A stretch of 64,000 nucleotides of DNA from Bacteroidales bacterium. Its GTDB lineage: Bacteria > Bacteroidota > Bacteroidia > Bacteroidales > UBA932. Under the pieces are notes generated by a model. It had not been told where the DNA came from, did not search any database, and saw only the letters and a program-made list of their open reading frames with translations. The stretch covers positions 20,059 through 84,058 of the forward strand of contig JAEETP010000003.1 in assembly GCA_016290415.1 (NCBI GenBank), given 5' to 3'. Below are positions 9,965 through 19,356 of this stretch, piece by piece. The position numbers and the translations under genes were made by a program. Position 1 is the stretch's first letter. The number at the start of each line of letters is the position of its first letter.

Positions 9965-10660
9965 TTACCTCGACCCACCTTCCGGTTCTGTCGCGTCGGT
10001 TTCGGCTGTTTCCTCGATGTCGTTGAGGAAGGGAAATGCGTGGCCTTTGACCAGCCAGGCGAAGCCGAAGAGCATCAGTAGGATGACTTCCAGAATCATT
10101 GCCAGCCAGCCCGGGCAGGGGGTCACGCGCGTAACGAAAAAGACGCCTTCTACCACCAGCATACCGTATCCGCAAAATCGGTAAATCTTGTTGCGCAGCT
10201 TCTTGCGCTCGCTCATCGTGTGACGGTATTTCGTGAACTGGAAGATGCTGTTGAGCGCGATGGCCAGGAAGAAAAGGGCGGCGCAACCGGCGTGGATGTA
10301 GTGCGATATCTCCACCGGGATCTGGAAGAAGCCCACGGGCGTGCCGTCGGCTACCCAGCTGACTTTGCACGGGAAGAGCACGATTCCAAGGCCAGAAATC
10401 CCTGCAATAGAAGTAATTAAATTGTCCGTCAGGTCGTATCCGATGTACGAAATCAGCACAATGCACGCGGGCACCAGCACGCCTACCAGCGCCGGGCTCT
10501 GGTAGTACGTCGCGGAGAGGCTCCACCACCAGTCCTCGCCCGGATGCGCCGCTATGCTGGCAGAAAACAGCGCCAGCGCCGGCAAAATAATTCCTAAAAG
10601 TCCGCACAAGTTGCGGATACGCAGGTACATCCGCACTTCTTTCGTAGGATTCTTGGCCAT
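9965..10660 (-). CDS. Multi-pass membrane protein (DUF998-like)
   Basis: Several hydrophobic segments. Start set at MAKNPTKE because TAccTTTG (rc 10683-10690) lies just upstream and overlaps the longer ORF. Confidence 0.55.
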   Translation of the reverse strand: MAKNPTKEVRMYLRIRNLCGLLGIILPALALFSASIAAHPGEDWWWSLSATYYQSPALVGVLVPACIVLISYIGYDLTDNLITSIAGISGLGIVLFPCKVSWVADGTPVGFFQIPVEISHYIHAGCAALFFLAIALNSIFQFTKYRHTMSERKKLRNKIYRFCGYGMLVVEGVFFVTRVTPCPGWLAMILEVILLMLFGFAWLVKGHAFPFLNDIEETAETDATEPEGGSR

Positions 10661-10718
10661 AATAGTCGTTTTATACCTCACCAAAGGTACAAAGAATTGT
10701 CGCAAACTGAGATAATAA

Positions 10719-10757
10719 AACAGCAGCCACCGGAAATCCGCGGTGGCTGCTGCTTTA
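10719..10757 (-). terminator. Intrinsic terminator of lipoprotein cassette 1
   Basis: CAGCAGCCACCGgaaatccgCGGTGGCTGCTG, followed by a T tract on the minus strand. Confidence 0.7.
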
Positions 10758-10788
10758 TCAGGGTGGGGATCAGATCCCCGGAAGTGCG

Positions 10789-13029
10789 TTATTGGGCTGA
10801 GTATACGATCTTGTTGAACCTGAAGAATCCGGCTTGAGTGCCGCGCTTCAGGTCAATCTGAATCCTGTAATACATATTTGCCTGAGGATTGGTAACGGTG
10901 GCAGTAACATCACCCTGACCGGTTCCGTCGAATTCGTAAGTAGTGGTTGAACTGAAGGTATTGGTGGGTGATACAACCAGTCTGATGGCGTTGACCAGGG
11001 AAGGATCAGACTGGGTTATCGACAATGTCACTGTCTTAATTGCCTCCTCAATCGGTGAATTGGTTGTAATGGCAGCCACTGAAGTGTTATCGCTACGCCC
11101 GGCGCGCATCTCTGTCCAATTGGCGTCACCGCCATTATTGATGTATGCTACAGTCAGGTTCAAACCATCACATATATTGATGAAAGATGTGGTATATGTG
11201 GTGACGTTTGTGGTAAAGGTGGTGCCTTTTGCGAATGTAACAGTGTAAGGACGGCTGGGGTCGGTGACCGCAACGTTGCACGTTGCGGATGCGGCGTGGT
11301 ATGACGCATTACCGGCAAATACAGCAGTGATAGTTGCAAAGCCTCTTGCAACACCTGTCAGTTCGCCAGTAGAAGGATCAACGGTAACAACATTGGGGTT
11401 GGAAGATGAATACGTTACCGGAAGTCCGGAAGGTTCTATGGATACAATATTGCTTACTCTTTCGTCCACATTAACAGATATGTTAGAAGTAAAGCCCATA
11501 GAAGGCGTTGGGAGAATAGGCTCATCTGCTTTCACGCGTACATAGAAGGCGAAAGTTTGGTCCTTAATATTTTCAGGGATATCACTAAACAAATCACTAA
11601 TAATTGGTATGTAAGAATAACGACGCCAATCAGAAGAATTATAAATTCCTACCAAACAATTCCTGTTGGTATTAAAAAGATAACCGTGATAAATAGAGAA
11701 GGTGTTGTCACTATTAGTACCAACGCGTACACCATCATTACTTCCTGTGCAGTAAAGCCAAGTGGACGTATTACCGTTAGGATAGAAATGGTAGACCGTT
11801 CCCCACCACCGATGAGAATCCGAGCTCAGCGACCACCGGATCCTCTCTGCAGGCTCTTTTTTAAGTCTGCTGCCGTCGGCCGTCAAAGTCACAGGAACAG
11901 CCTGAGGCGCAGCAGAGGTACCCTTATCGTTCGACATAGCAAAAGTATTACCATTATCGCCCACGATGACGAATACGTCATCAGATGTAATGGAAGAAAT
12001 ATCTCGTTTAACCCAGTAATACTCCTCCTTCTGTTCTGTCTCTGCAGAAGCCATATTGATGCCCATAGTGTTGCGTGCATTCCCCTTGAGGGTCTTGCTG
12101 ATTCCCGTCCAACTCTTATGATATGTCGCCTTGTCGGTCTCTACCACAACATCGAGGGATGTAAGGGTCACCGGCATTACGCTGAGCCAGATATTGATAT
12201 TCGTTTTGTTCTGCGCATCTTTTACAAACGAGAGGTGCGAACCGTCGAGCGTAACGACATTCGACGTTCCGTTGCCGGTGAATGAGCCATCTGCCACGGA
12301 AACAACCTGTTTGCCGGTAAGGTTTGCACCTTCCTGAGCTGTGAGAACCACCTTGAGGATGTGCTCGTCATCTTCAACTCCCTGGAAGTCCTTGAGGGTA
12401 AAGTTACCGTGAGCCACAACGCGGGTCCAATACAAGTTGATGTGTTGGGAAGGGAGTCCGGTGGACCTTACGGTCTTGGACTTGCCAACCAGAATGTCTG
12501 TCTCAGGGTCAAAGGAGTCTGCTGCGGGAATCTGGTATTCCTTCAGGGCAACAGGCACATTAGGAGCACCATTCTGGTCCGTATTAAATTGAGAGCTGGG
12601 GTATACCGCGTAGAATACAAAGTCTCCGGTTTCTGTAGGGCCGGTAAAAGCATTGGTAACAGGTACGGAAAAAGTACCGATGTTTTGCTTCTCTGAATCT
12701 ATGGTAACACCGTTGGACTTATAGAATTTGATGCTATTGTTTGGAGATGCATTTCCGCTTGCATATGCGGCACTCTTGGCCCACCAATTACCGTTGAATG
12801 TAAAGCCAATAAGAATCTTGTCGTCCGTCGACCAAACAATTGATTTTGTGCCTGCGTCCCATGCAGTCTTGGTGGAGGGATCCAGCTGCGGTCTTTCTCC
12901 GGTAAAAGTCAGCTCTGTAACTTCACCGATAGTGTTACCGTTATCCAGACGTTCTTGATCAAGGCCTTTCGAGCACGAAACAGCCGCGAGAAGAGTAACA
13001 AAAATTGCGAGTAAATATCTTTTCATCAT
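10789..13029 (-). CDS. Fimbrillin-like / bacterial Ig-like (BIG2-type) surface lipoprotein, copy 1
   Basis: Signal and lipobox 'LLAIFVTLLAAVSCSKG'; 'STKTAWDAGTKSIVWSTDDKI' fimbrillin-like region; BIG2-like 'YSSSNPNVVTVDPSTGELTGVARGFATITAVFAG'. Confidence 0.75.
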   Translation of the reverse strand: MMKRYLLAIFVTLLAAVSCSKGLDQERLDNGNTIGEVTELTFTGERPQLDPSTKTAWDAGTKSIVWSTDDKILIGFTFNGNWWAKSAAYASGNASPNNSIKFYKSNGVTIDSEKQNIGTFSVPVTNAFTGPTETGDFVFYAVYPSSQFNTDQNGAPNVPVALKEYQIPAADSFDPETDILVGKSKTVRSTGLPSQHINLYWTRVVAHGNFTLKDFQGVEDDEHILKVVLTAQEGANLTGKQVVSVADGSFTGNGTSNVVTLDGSHLSFVKDAQNKTNINIWLSVMPVTLTSLDVVVETDKATYHKSWTGISKTLKGNARNTMGINMASAETEQKEEYYWVKRDISSITSDDVFVIVGDNGNTFAMSNDKGTSAAPQAVPVTLTADGSRLKKEPAERIRWSLSSDSHRWWGTVYHFYPNGNTSTWLYCTGSNDGVRVGTNSDNTFSIYHGYLFNTNRNCLVGIYNSSDWRRYSYIPIISDLFSDIPENIKDQTFAFYVRVKADEPILPTPSMGFTSNISVNVDERVSNIVSIEPSGLPVTYSSSNPNVVTVDPSTGELTGVARGFATITAVFAGNASYHAASATCNVAVTDPSRPYTVTFAKGTTFTTNVTTYTTSFINICDGLNLTVAYINNGGDANWTEMRAGRSDNTSVAAITTNSPIEEAIKTVTLSITQSDPSLVNAIRLVVSPTNTFSSTTTYEFDGTGQGDVTATVTNPQANMYYRIQIDLKRGTQAGFFRFNKIVYSAQ

Positions 13030-13047
13030 ACAATGTTTTAATCAAGA

Positions 13048-13206
13048 TTAATCACCATCATCACCAAGCTCACCAAGGTCTTGGTCGCCATAGCCAGCAT
13101 TGGAATCGTTGCCACTGCCGGACTGGAGAATGTTCTCCTCGAAAACCAGCTCGAGGATTTCGGTTACAGGCTGAGAATAAATCTCTTTTTCCTTTTTTAC
13201 GTTCAT
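13048..13206 (-). CDS. Small 52-aa protein, candidate precursor peptide, copy 1 (absent from ORF track)
   Basis: MNVKKEKEIYSQPVTEILELVFEENILQSGSGNDSNAGYGDQDLGELGDDGD. Repeated upstream of the paralogous lipoprotein; 4 of 5 codon differences are synonymous. Confidence 0.75.
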   Translation of the reverse strand: MNVKKEKEIYSQPVTEILELVFEENILQSGSGNDSNAGYGDQDLGELGDDGD

Positions 13207-13285
13207 TTTTGTATAGAAATGTTATTATTATCGACGATAAATTTTTCGGGCGCGAATATAGTAACTTTTTGGCAATTTTGATACC

Positions 13286-13320
13286 ATAAAAATAGCAGCC
13301 ACCCGGGAAGGTGGCTGCTG
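13286..13320 (-). terminator. Intrinsic terminator of lipoprotein cassette 2
   Basis: CAGCCACCcgggaaGGTGGCTG with a T tract on the minus strand; homologous to the cassette 1 terminator. Confidence 0.7.
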
Positions 13321-13356
13321 TCTTATCAAGGTAGGGATTAGACCTCCAGAATTGCG

Positions 13357-15639
13357 TTATTCTGCGTAAATAATCTTGTTGAACCTAAAGTGACCGTTCG
13401 AACCATTATTATAATAACTACCATCACCTTTCAAATCAATTTCAATCCGATAATACATATTAGTCGCAGGAGCAGTTATGGTAGCTGTAACATCACCTGT
13501 GCCAGTAACATTAAAGGGGTATGAGTCTGCTGAATTAAAGTTATTTGTGGTGGATACAAACAACATGACAGAGTTTACAAGGTTAGTGTTAACTTGTGTA
13601 ATTGATAATGTTACTGAGTTAATAGCTTCTGGAATGGCTGAATTGGTTGTTATTGTAGCCACCGAAGCGCGTTGTCTATTACGCCCAGCGCGCATTTCTG
13701 TCCAATCCTCGTTGCCACCATTATTGATGTATCTCAGAGTAAGGGCTAATTCATCGCAAGTGTTAACAAATCCTGTTGAATTAGTATATGAGGTCACATT
13801 TGTTGTAAATGTAGTGCCTTTCTTGAAAGTAATAGTATAAAGATCTCCAGGATTGACAACATTAACCTCACAGGTTGCAGAAGCAGGATTATAGGATGCA
13901 TTACCTGCAAAGTTGGCGTGGATGGTGGTTGTACCACGAGAAATGCCTGTTACTTCGCCTGTGTCGGGATCTACGGAAGCAATGGAATCATCATCTGAAT
14001 AGTATGTCAAAGCCAGTCCGGAAGGATCAGTGGATGCCATATTGCTAACGCTCTCGCCCATATTAACTGTTATAGGAGAAGACGTAAAGCTTATAGAAGG
14101 TGTAAGTAGGTCATCATCTTCAGCGACTCTCACATAGAATGCAAAAGTCTGGCCGTTAATATTGGGTATTTGACCATTATTACTCCGCGCATAACAACGC
14201 CAATCCGTTGAGTCGTAAATGCCAATATAGCGTCTTGAATTCCCAACGGTATTCACTAGATAGCCAGAACGCCCCATCTCGAATAATTTGTTGTCACCTG
14301 TGCCAACCCTAACGACATCACCAGTAGAGCTGGTGCAATAAAGCCAAGTAGTTGTAGAACCATTGGGATAGAATGTGTAATATGTCGTTTCGCCAGACGA
14401 TTGTTTGCTGAGATTCCACTGGAGCGTAGCTGAGGGATCACCAATAAGTTTGTCGCCAGTAGCAGTAACCGAAACGGGAACGGCGCTAGGTGCGGATGTG
14501 TCACTATTATTAGACATTGCATATGTATCTCCATCATCGCCGACAATTACAAATACATCAGTCGTAGTAATAGCGGATATGTCTCTTTTAACCCAATAAT
14601 AATTCTTTTTCTCCCTGGTTGCAGAGGCCATATTTATGCCCATAGTGTTGCGGCGATTGCCCATGAGGGTCTTGCTGATTCCCGTCCAACTCTTATGGTA
14701 TGTCGCTTTGTCGGTTTCAACAACAACATCCAGCGCGGTCAGGGTCAACGGCATAACACTGAGCCACACCTTCAAATTTGTTTGTTCTTCGGAAGTGGTG
14801 GGATCTACTTCATTTACAAATGAAAGGTTTGTACCATCAAGTGTGACAGTATTTGATGTGACATCGCCGAGATAATCACCAGTGGCTAAGGATATTTTTT
14901 GTTTGCCCGTCAAGTTGGCACCTTCCTGCGCTGTAAAAACAACCTGGGTGATGGTCTCGTCATCTTCAAATCCTACAATTCTCTGGAAATTCTTCAGTGT
15001 GAAATAGCCGTGAGCCACAACTCGTTTCCAATACAAATCAATAGTTTCAGTAGGGAAGCCGGGTTCGCTGGTTGTGATAGTATGAGAGTTGCCTACCAAT
15101 ATGTCTGTTTTGGGATCAAAGGAGTCATCTACGGGATACTGATATGAATTTAGAGTTGCGTAGATATCAGGGACAGCATTCTGTGTATTGGTGTTAGCCA
15201 GAGTGCTGGGATAGAACGAATAAAAGACAAATTCTCCCGATTCTGTGGGGCCGGTAAAGGCATTATTACCGACAGGAACGGTAAAAGTACCAATGTTCTG
15301 CTTCTCTGAATCAATAGTAACACCGTTCGACGTATAGAATTTAACGTTACCGGAACCACTGATGGCGGCATTTTGTCCCCACCATTCTTCATTAAATGTA
15401 AAGCCTATACGAATCTTGTCGTTCTCCGACCAGACGATTTTTGAACCATCCCAGGCAGTCTTGGTGGAGGGTTCCAATTGAGGCCTTTCGCTGGAAAATG
15501 TAAGATACGTGGTTACTTGATCAATGGCGTTATTGTCGTTGGTATTATTGCCATCAATGCGCTCTTCCTCGAGGCCTTTGGTGCAAGAGGCGAGGGCGAG
15601 GATCGAAACGAAAAATGCGAGTAAATATCTTTTCATCAT
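13357..15639 (-). CDS. Fimbrillin-like / bacterial Ig-like (BIG2-type) surface lipoprotein, copy 2
   Basis: Paralogue of 10789..13029 along its length; lipobox 'LALASCTKG'; BIG2-like 'YSDDDSIASVDPDTGEVTGISRGTTTIHANFAG'. Confidence 0.75.
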   Translation of the reverse strand: MMKRYLLAFFVSILALASCTKGLEEERIDGNNTNDNNAIDQVTTYLTFSSERPQLEPSTKTAWDGSKIVWSENDKIRIGFTFNEEWWGQNAAISGSGNVKFYTSNGVTIDSEKQNIGTFTVPVGNNAFTGPTESGEFVFYSFYPSTLANTNTQNAVPDIYATLNSYQYPVDDSFDPKTDILVGNSHTITTSEPGFPTETIDLYWKRVVAHGYFTLKNFQRIVGFEDDETITQVVFTAQEGANLTGKQKISLATGDYLGDVTSNTVTLDGTNLSFVNEVDPTTSEEQTNLKVWLSVMPLTLTALDVVVETDKATYHKSWTGISKTLMGNRRNTMGINMASATREKKNYYWVKRDISAITTTDVFVIVGDDGDTYAMSNNSDTSAPSAVPVSVTATGDKLIGDPSATLQWNLSKQSSGETTYYTFYPNGSTTTWLYCTSSTGDVVRVGTGDNKLFEMGRSGYLVNTVGNSRRYIGIYDSTDWRCYARSNNGQIPNINGQTFAFYVRVAEDDDLLTPSISFTSSPITVNMGESVSNMASTDPSGLALTYYSDDDSIASVDPDTGEVTGISRGTTTIHANFAGNASYNPASATCEVNVVNPGDLYTITFKKGTTFTTNVTSYTNSTGFVNTCDELALTLRYINNGGNEDWTEMRAGRNRQRASVATITTNSAIPEAINSVTLSITQVNTNLVNSVMLFVSTTNNFNSADSYPFNVTGTGDVTATITAPATNMYYRIEIDLKGDGSYYNNGSNGHFRFNKIIYAE

Positions 15640-15657
15640 ACAATGTTTTAATCAAGA

Positions 15658-15816
15658 TTAATCACCATCATCACCAAGTTCACCAAGGTCTTGGTCGCCA
15701 TAGCCAGCATTGGAATCGTTGCCGCTGCCGGACTGGAGAATGTTCTCCTCGAAAACCAGCTCGAGGATTTCGGTAAGAGGTTGAGAATAAATCTCTTTTT
15801 CCTTTTTAACGTTCAT
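15658..15816 (-). CDS. Small 52-aa protein, candidate precursor peptide, copy 2 (absent from ORF track)
   Basis: MNVKKEKEIYSQPLTEILELVFEENILQSGSGNDSNAGYGDQDLGELGDDGD; 51/52 identical to copy 1. Confidence 0.75.
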   Translation of the reverse strand: MNVKKEKEIYSQPLTEILELVFEENILQSGSGNDSNAGYGDQDLGELGDDGD

Positions 15817-15911
15817 TTTTGTATAGTAATTTTATTATTCTTCTGGGTACAAATTTTACAAACCGCAAAGTTAAAAATTTTCCTGAAAATACGTAGTATT
15901 TTATAATTCAC

Positions 15912-15919
15912 TACTTTTG
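15912..15919 (+). promoter_or_regulatory. Bacteroidetes-type -7 box (TACTTTTG)
   Basis: Matches TAnnTTTG, 8 nt before ATG 15927; implies a leaderless or near-leaderless transcript. No clear -33 TTTG seen. Confidence 0.4.
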
Positions 15920-15926
15920 CAGTGAA

Positions 15927-17048
15927 ATGGCAAAGGAAAACCGACATACCTCCGCGTTTTTTGCGCTGATGAGGGCGGGGCTCTGGGAGACCGGGGCTCG
16001 GCTGGGGGTGTATGCGCCGGTGGACTGGGAGGCGATATACAATCTGGCGCTGGAGCAGTCTGTGGCGGGGATTGTTGCGGCTGGATTGGACCAGGTGGAA
16101 GATTTGAAGGTGGCCAGGCAGGATGCGCTGCGCTTTGTGCAGCAGGTTATCCCGCTGGAGAAGCGCAACTCCGATATGAATGCCTTTATCTCAGAGCTGG
16201 TGGGTAAGCTGCAGCTTGATGGCATCCGTGCCGTGCTTATAAAGGGGCAGGGGGTGGCGCAATGCTATTCAAAGCCTCTGTGGCGTATGTCGGGCGACGT
16301 GGATCTGCTGCTTGACCAGGAAAACTATAATAAGGCGAAAGAACTGCTGCTTCCGATGGCCTCGGCGGTTGAAAGGGAGCACCCAAGAAATCTTCACCAG
16401 GGGTTGGAATTCGGCAAATGGGTGGTGGAACTTCACGGCAGTTATCACGCAAATATCTCGAAGCGGTCGGCGGCGGTTTTGGACCGGCTGCAGGGCGAAA
16501 CTTGCACAGGCGATGCGACCCGCACCTGGCGCAATGGCGAGGTGGACATTCTGCTGCCGAGCCCCGACAACGACACCCTGTTCATCTTCTCGCACATCCT
16601 GCAGCACTTTTTCTTTGGCGGAATAGGGCTGCGCCAGGTATGTGACTGGTGCCGGCTGCTGTGGACTTATAGGGAGAATATTGACCGGCAGCTGCTGGAA
16701 TCGCGGATAAAGGAAATGGGCCTTATGACCGAATGGAAGGCGTTCGCGGCTCTGGCGGTGAAATGGCTGGGAATGTCGGAAGAGGCGATGCCGCTCTATG
16801 ACGCATCGGCACGCTGGGAGCGCAAAGCCAGCCGAATTGTCAAATTCATCCTGAAGGTCGGCAACTTTGGCCACAACCGCGACATCAGTTACCACCAGAA
16901 ATATCCGTTCGTGATATACAAAGCAATTTCGCTGGCGCGCCATACGGGCGATTTTTTCAGATATCTTACAATCTTCCCCCTGGACTCGTTTGGAGTCTAT
17001 TTCAGGATGCTGGCATCGGGCTTCGAGACCGCCGCGAAAGGGGAGTAG
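15927..17048 (+). CDS. Nucleotidyltransferase family protein (PF14907-type)
   Basis: 'IRAVLIKGQGVAQCYSKPLWRMSGDVDLLLDQENYNKAKELL' is typical of this family, which occurs in RiPP and lasso-type clusters. Confidence 0.75.
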   Translation: MAKENRHTSAFFALMRAGLWETGARLGVYAPVDWEAIYNLALEQSVAGIVAAGLDQVEDLKVARQDALRFVQQVIPLEKRNSDMNAFISELVGKLQLDGIRAVLIKGQGVAQCYSKPLWRMSGDVDLLLDQENYNKAKELLLPMASAVEREHPRNLHQGLEFGKWVVELHGSYHANISKRSAAVLDRLQGETCTGDATRTWRNGEVDILLPSPDNDTLFIFSHILQHFFFGGIGLRQVCDWCRLLWTYRENIDRQLLESRIKEMGLMTEWKAFAALAVKWLGMSEEAMPLYDASARWERKASRIVKFILKVGNFGHNRDISYHQKYPFVIYKAISLARHTGDFFRYLTIFPLDSFGVYFRMLASGFETAAKGE

Positions 17049-17053
17049 TGCTT

Positions 17054-18679
17054 TTATTCGGGTATATCGACTACGGCATCTGCAAAGCGGATGGCGGCGT
17101 CGCGGTGTGAGATAAGGATGATGGTCTTGCCGGCGTGATGGCGGCGATGGATGTTCTCCAGCATCCGGCTTTCGGTGTCGGCGTCCAGGGCAGAGGTGGA
17201 TTCGTCAAGAATAAGTATGCCACCGGGACGCAGCAGGGCACGGGCTATGGCGATGCGCTGCGCCTGACCTTCTGACAGGCCGCTGCCTGACTCTCCGCAG
17301 GGGGTGTCTAGTCCCTCCGGCAGATCATATACGAAAGCGGCTTCGGCGGTGTAGAGCGCCTCCTTGATTTCACTTAGGGAGGCATCTTCTTTGGCCAGCA
17401 GCAGGTTGCTGCGGATGGTGCCGCTGAGCAGGGAGTTGCCCTGTGGCACGTACATAAAGTTGACTCTGAGAGCGCCTCCTGCAGGGTGGCCATCCACTGT
17501 GATCTGGCCCTCGGTGGGTTGCAGCAGGCCCAGGATAAGGTTGATGAGGGTGCTCTTGCCCACTCCGGTAGGGCCGGTGATGACATTGAATGAGCCGGAT
17601 TTGAACTGACAGGAAAAGTTCTTGAGCACAGGCCTGCTTAAATCTGGATATGCGAAGGTCACGTTGGAAACCGTGACTTCCGGTGCATCGGGTAGCAGAA
17701 TGGATTCCGCCTTGGGCTCTTCTTCAAGCTCCTGAAGGTCCATCAGGCGTTCTATGGAGGTGATTGCCCTGATGAATGTGGGAACCTGGCGGCCAAGTTC
17801 TGCGATGGGGCGCTGTACCTGTCCAACCAACTGTAAGAAGGCGGTCATCATACCGTAAGTTACGGTTCCGGCGGCTAGGCCAAAGATGCCCCACAGGAAG
17901 GCGGCTACGTGTCCGGCCTGGAAGCCGAGCAGCATCAGACCTCGGGCAAATGCATTATAGTTGAGGCGCTTGCGCGTCTTGCATTCGATATCTGACTGGA
18001 GCCAGCCAAAATGGGTCATTATCCGCTCTACACCCGTAAGCGTCAGCATCAGCACGCGATGCTGAAAGCTTTCTTGCATAGTCTGCTGGACTTCGCTCTC
18101 ACGGGCGCGTATCTCCGCCATAATCTTACGGAACCTTTTGAAGAACAGTCTGGACCCGACCACTGCGGCAAACATCAGAATAATAAGTACCCAAAGCAGG
18201 TTGGGGGCCAGCGTCAATAGATATACAGATGCTGCCAGCAACTGTGCAAGTGTGATGATAATGCCCGGGAAAGAGTCCACAAGCAGATCTGAAGTGATGC
18301 GGATGTCGTCTTCCAGACGGTTCACGATGTCGCCCGAGAGGAACTTCTCCCGGCCATTCCAGCGGCTGCGGAGCACGTGGCCGAAAAGCTGATTGCGGAT
18401 GTGGTTTTGCGCCTTGACGCTGTTGTATGAATTCCACCAGTTGGCAAAGATGATTACGGCAATCTGAACCGCCAGGATCCCTATGAACAGTGCGATGCCC
18501 CGGCCCAGGGAGTCACTGCTCACCTTGGTGGCGATATCCACCAGGTGTTTGCTGGCCCAGACAAAACCCAGCGATGCAGCTATTCGCACAAGGCCCGCGG
18601 CGATGCTTACCAGCATCCGCCACCGAAGGGTGGAGGACATAGCCCACAGGGTTTTTATGCATTCAGAAAGTTTACGCAT
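17054..18679 (-). CDS. ABC transporter, fused permease/ATP-binding (type I exporter)
   Basis: N-terminal TM region; Walker A 'GPTGVGKST', signature 'LSEGQAQRIAIARALL', Walker B 'ILILDEST'. Confidence 0.88.
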   Translation of the reverse strand: MRKLSECIKTLWAMSSTLRWRMLVSIAAGLVRIAASLGFVWASKHLVDIATKVSSDSLGRGIALFIGILAVQIAVIIFANWWNSYNSVKAQNHIRNQLFGHVLRSRWNGREKFLSGDIVNRLEDDIRITSDLLVDSFPGIIITLAQLLAASVYLLTLAPNLLWVLIILMFAAVVGSRLFFKRFRKIMAEIRARESEVQQTMQESFQHRVLMLTLTGVERIMTHFGWLQSDIECKTRKRLNYNAFARGLMLLGFQAGHVAAFLWGIFGLAAGTVTYGMMTAFLQLVGQVQRPIAELGRQVPTFIRAITSIERLMDLQELEEEPKAESILLPDAPEVTVSNVTFAYPDLSRPVLKNFSCQFKSGSFNVITGPTGVGKSTLINLILGLLQPTEGQITVDGHPAGGALRVNFMYVPQGNSLLSGTIRSNLLLAKEDASLSEIKEALYTAEAAFVYDLPEGLDTPCGESGSGLSEGQAQRIAIARALLRPGGILILDESTSALDADTESRMLENIHRRHHAGKTIILISHRDAAIRFADAVVDIPE

Positions 18680-18682
18680 AGG

Positions 18683-18949
18683 TTATTCGAGTATGCCGTT
18701 TTCCCGCCAGATGTTCACCATTGTGGTGGCATCTTCGCGAGCGCGGTCTGTGGATACTTCATATCTCTCGGTGAGCAGTGTCACCAGATCTTCTATTTCA
18801 AAGTCTTTGTCCTTGACCTGTTCCCAAAGGTAAGCCGCGGAGTCGTTCAGGGAGAGCATTTTGTTGAAATCTACCAGTGCGAGACCTTCTGCAATTACTA
18901 TATGCTCCCCGCATAGGGAGCGAAGGGTAAAGCCGTCTTTTATCTTCAT
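18683..18949 (-). CDS. PqqD-like peptide-binding protein (RRE)
   Basis: 'MKIKDGFTLRSLCGEHIVIAEG...FNKMLSLNDSAAYLWEQVKDKDFEIEDLVTLLTERYEVSTDRAREDATTMVNIWRENGILE'. ATG at 18949 overlaps the upstream gene by 4 nt. Confidence 0.8.
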   Translation of the reverse strand: MKIKDGFTLRSLCGEHIVIAEGLALVDFNKMLSLNDSAAYLWEQVKDKDFEIEDLVTLLTERYEVSTDRAREDATTMVNIWRENGILE

Positions 18950-19356
18950 ACTATTCGTCGGTATATTGCCAGTAAATATCTTCTGATAGGTTTGAGCAGG
19001 CGCCAAAGGGTGCCGCGGGTGGGTTTGTGGCCGTTTATGAGCACCACGGTGCCCAGTATGTCTTGCGGCCGGCAATGCTCGGTGCCGGAGATGTTTCCGT
19101 CGCCCATAAGTTCTATCTTGCCGTCGCAGGTTTTTATGACACGGTGCAGCACATAACGGGTACCCGCCAGGCGCGCCAGTACTATGTCGCCGACTTCTAC
19201 TCCAGGGAGTTTTTTAAGCGTCACGCTGTCCCTGCCGCCCTTGATAAAGGGAAGCATACTGGTTCCCTTTGGGGTGATGCATACCTCGCGGCCCTCTGCT
19301 AGCAGAGCGCCCGCATCTTCCAGCAGGACTTCGTTGGTGAGGGTCTTTCTATCCAT
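18946..19356 (-). CDS. S24/S26 family (signal peptidase-like) peptidase
   Basis: 'PKGTSMLPFIKGGRDSV' (Ser box), 'GDIVLARLAGTRYVLHRVI', 'LMGDGN'. Confidence 0.75.
   Translation of the reverse strand: MDRKTLTNEVLLEDAGALLAEGREVCITPKGTSMLPFIKGGRDSVTLKKLPGVEVGDIVLARLAGTRYVLHRVIKTCDGKIELMGDGNISGTEHCRPQDILGTVVLINGHKPTRGTLWRLLKPIRRYLLAIYRRIV

Noticed and set aside
13081-13281. Plus-strand ORFs 13081..13281 and 15691..15906 (MVAIASIGIVA...)
   Set aside because: They are antisense to the 52-aa ORFs. Between copies the plus frame changes T to A and Y to K, while the minus frame changes are almost all synonymous, so the minus strand is coding.
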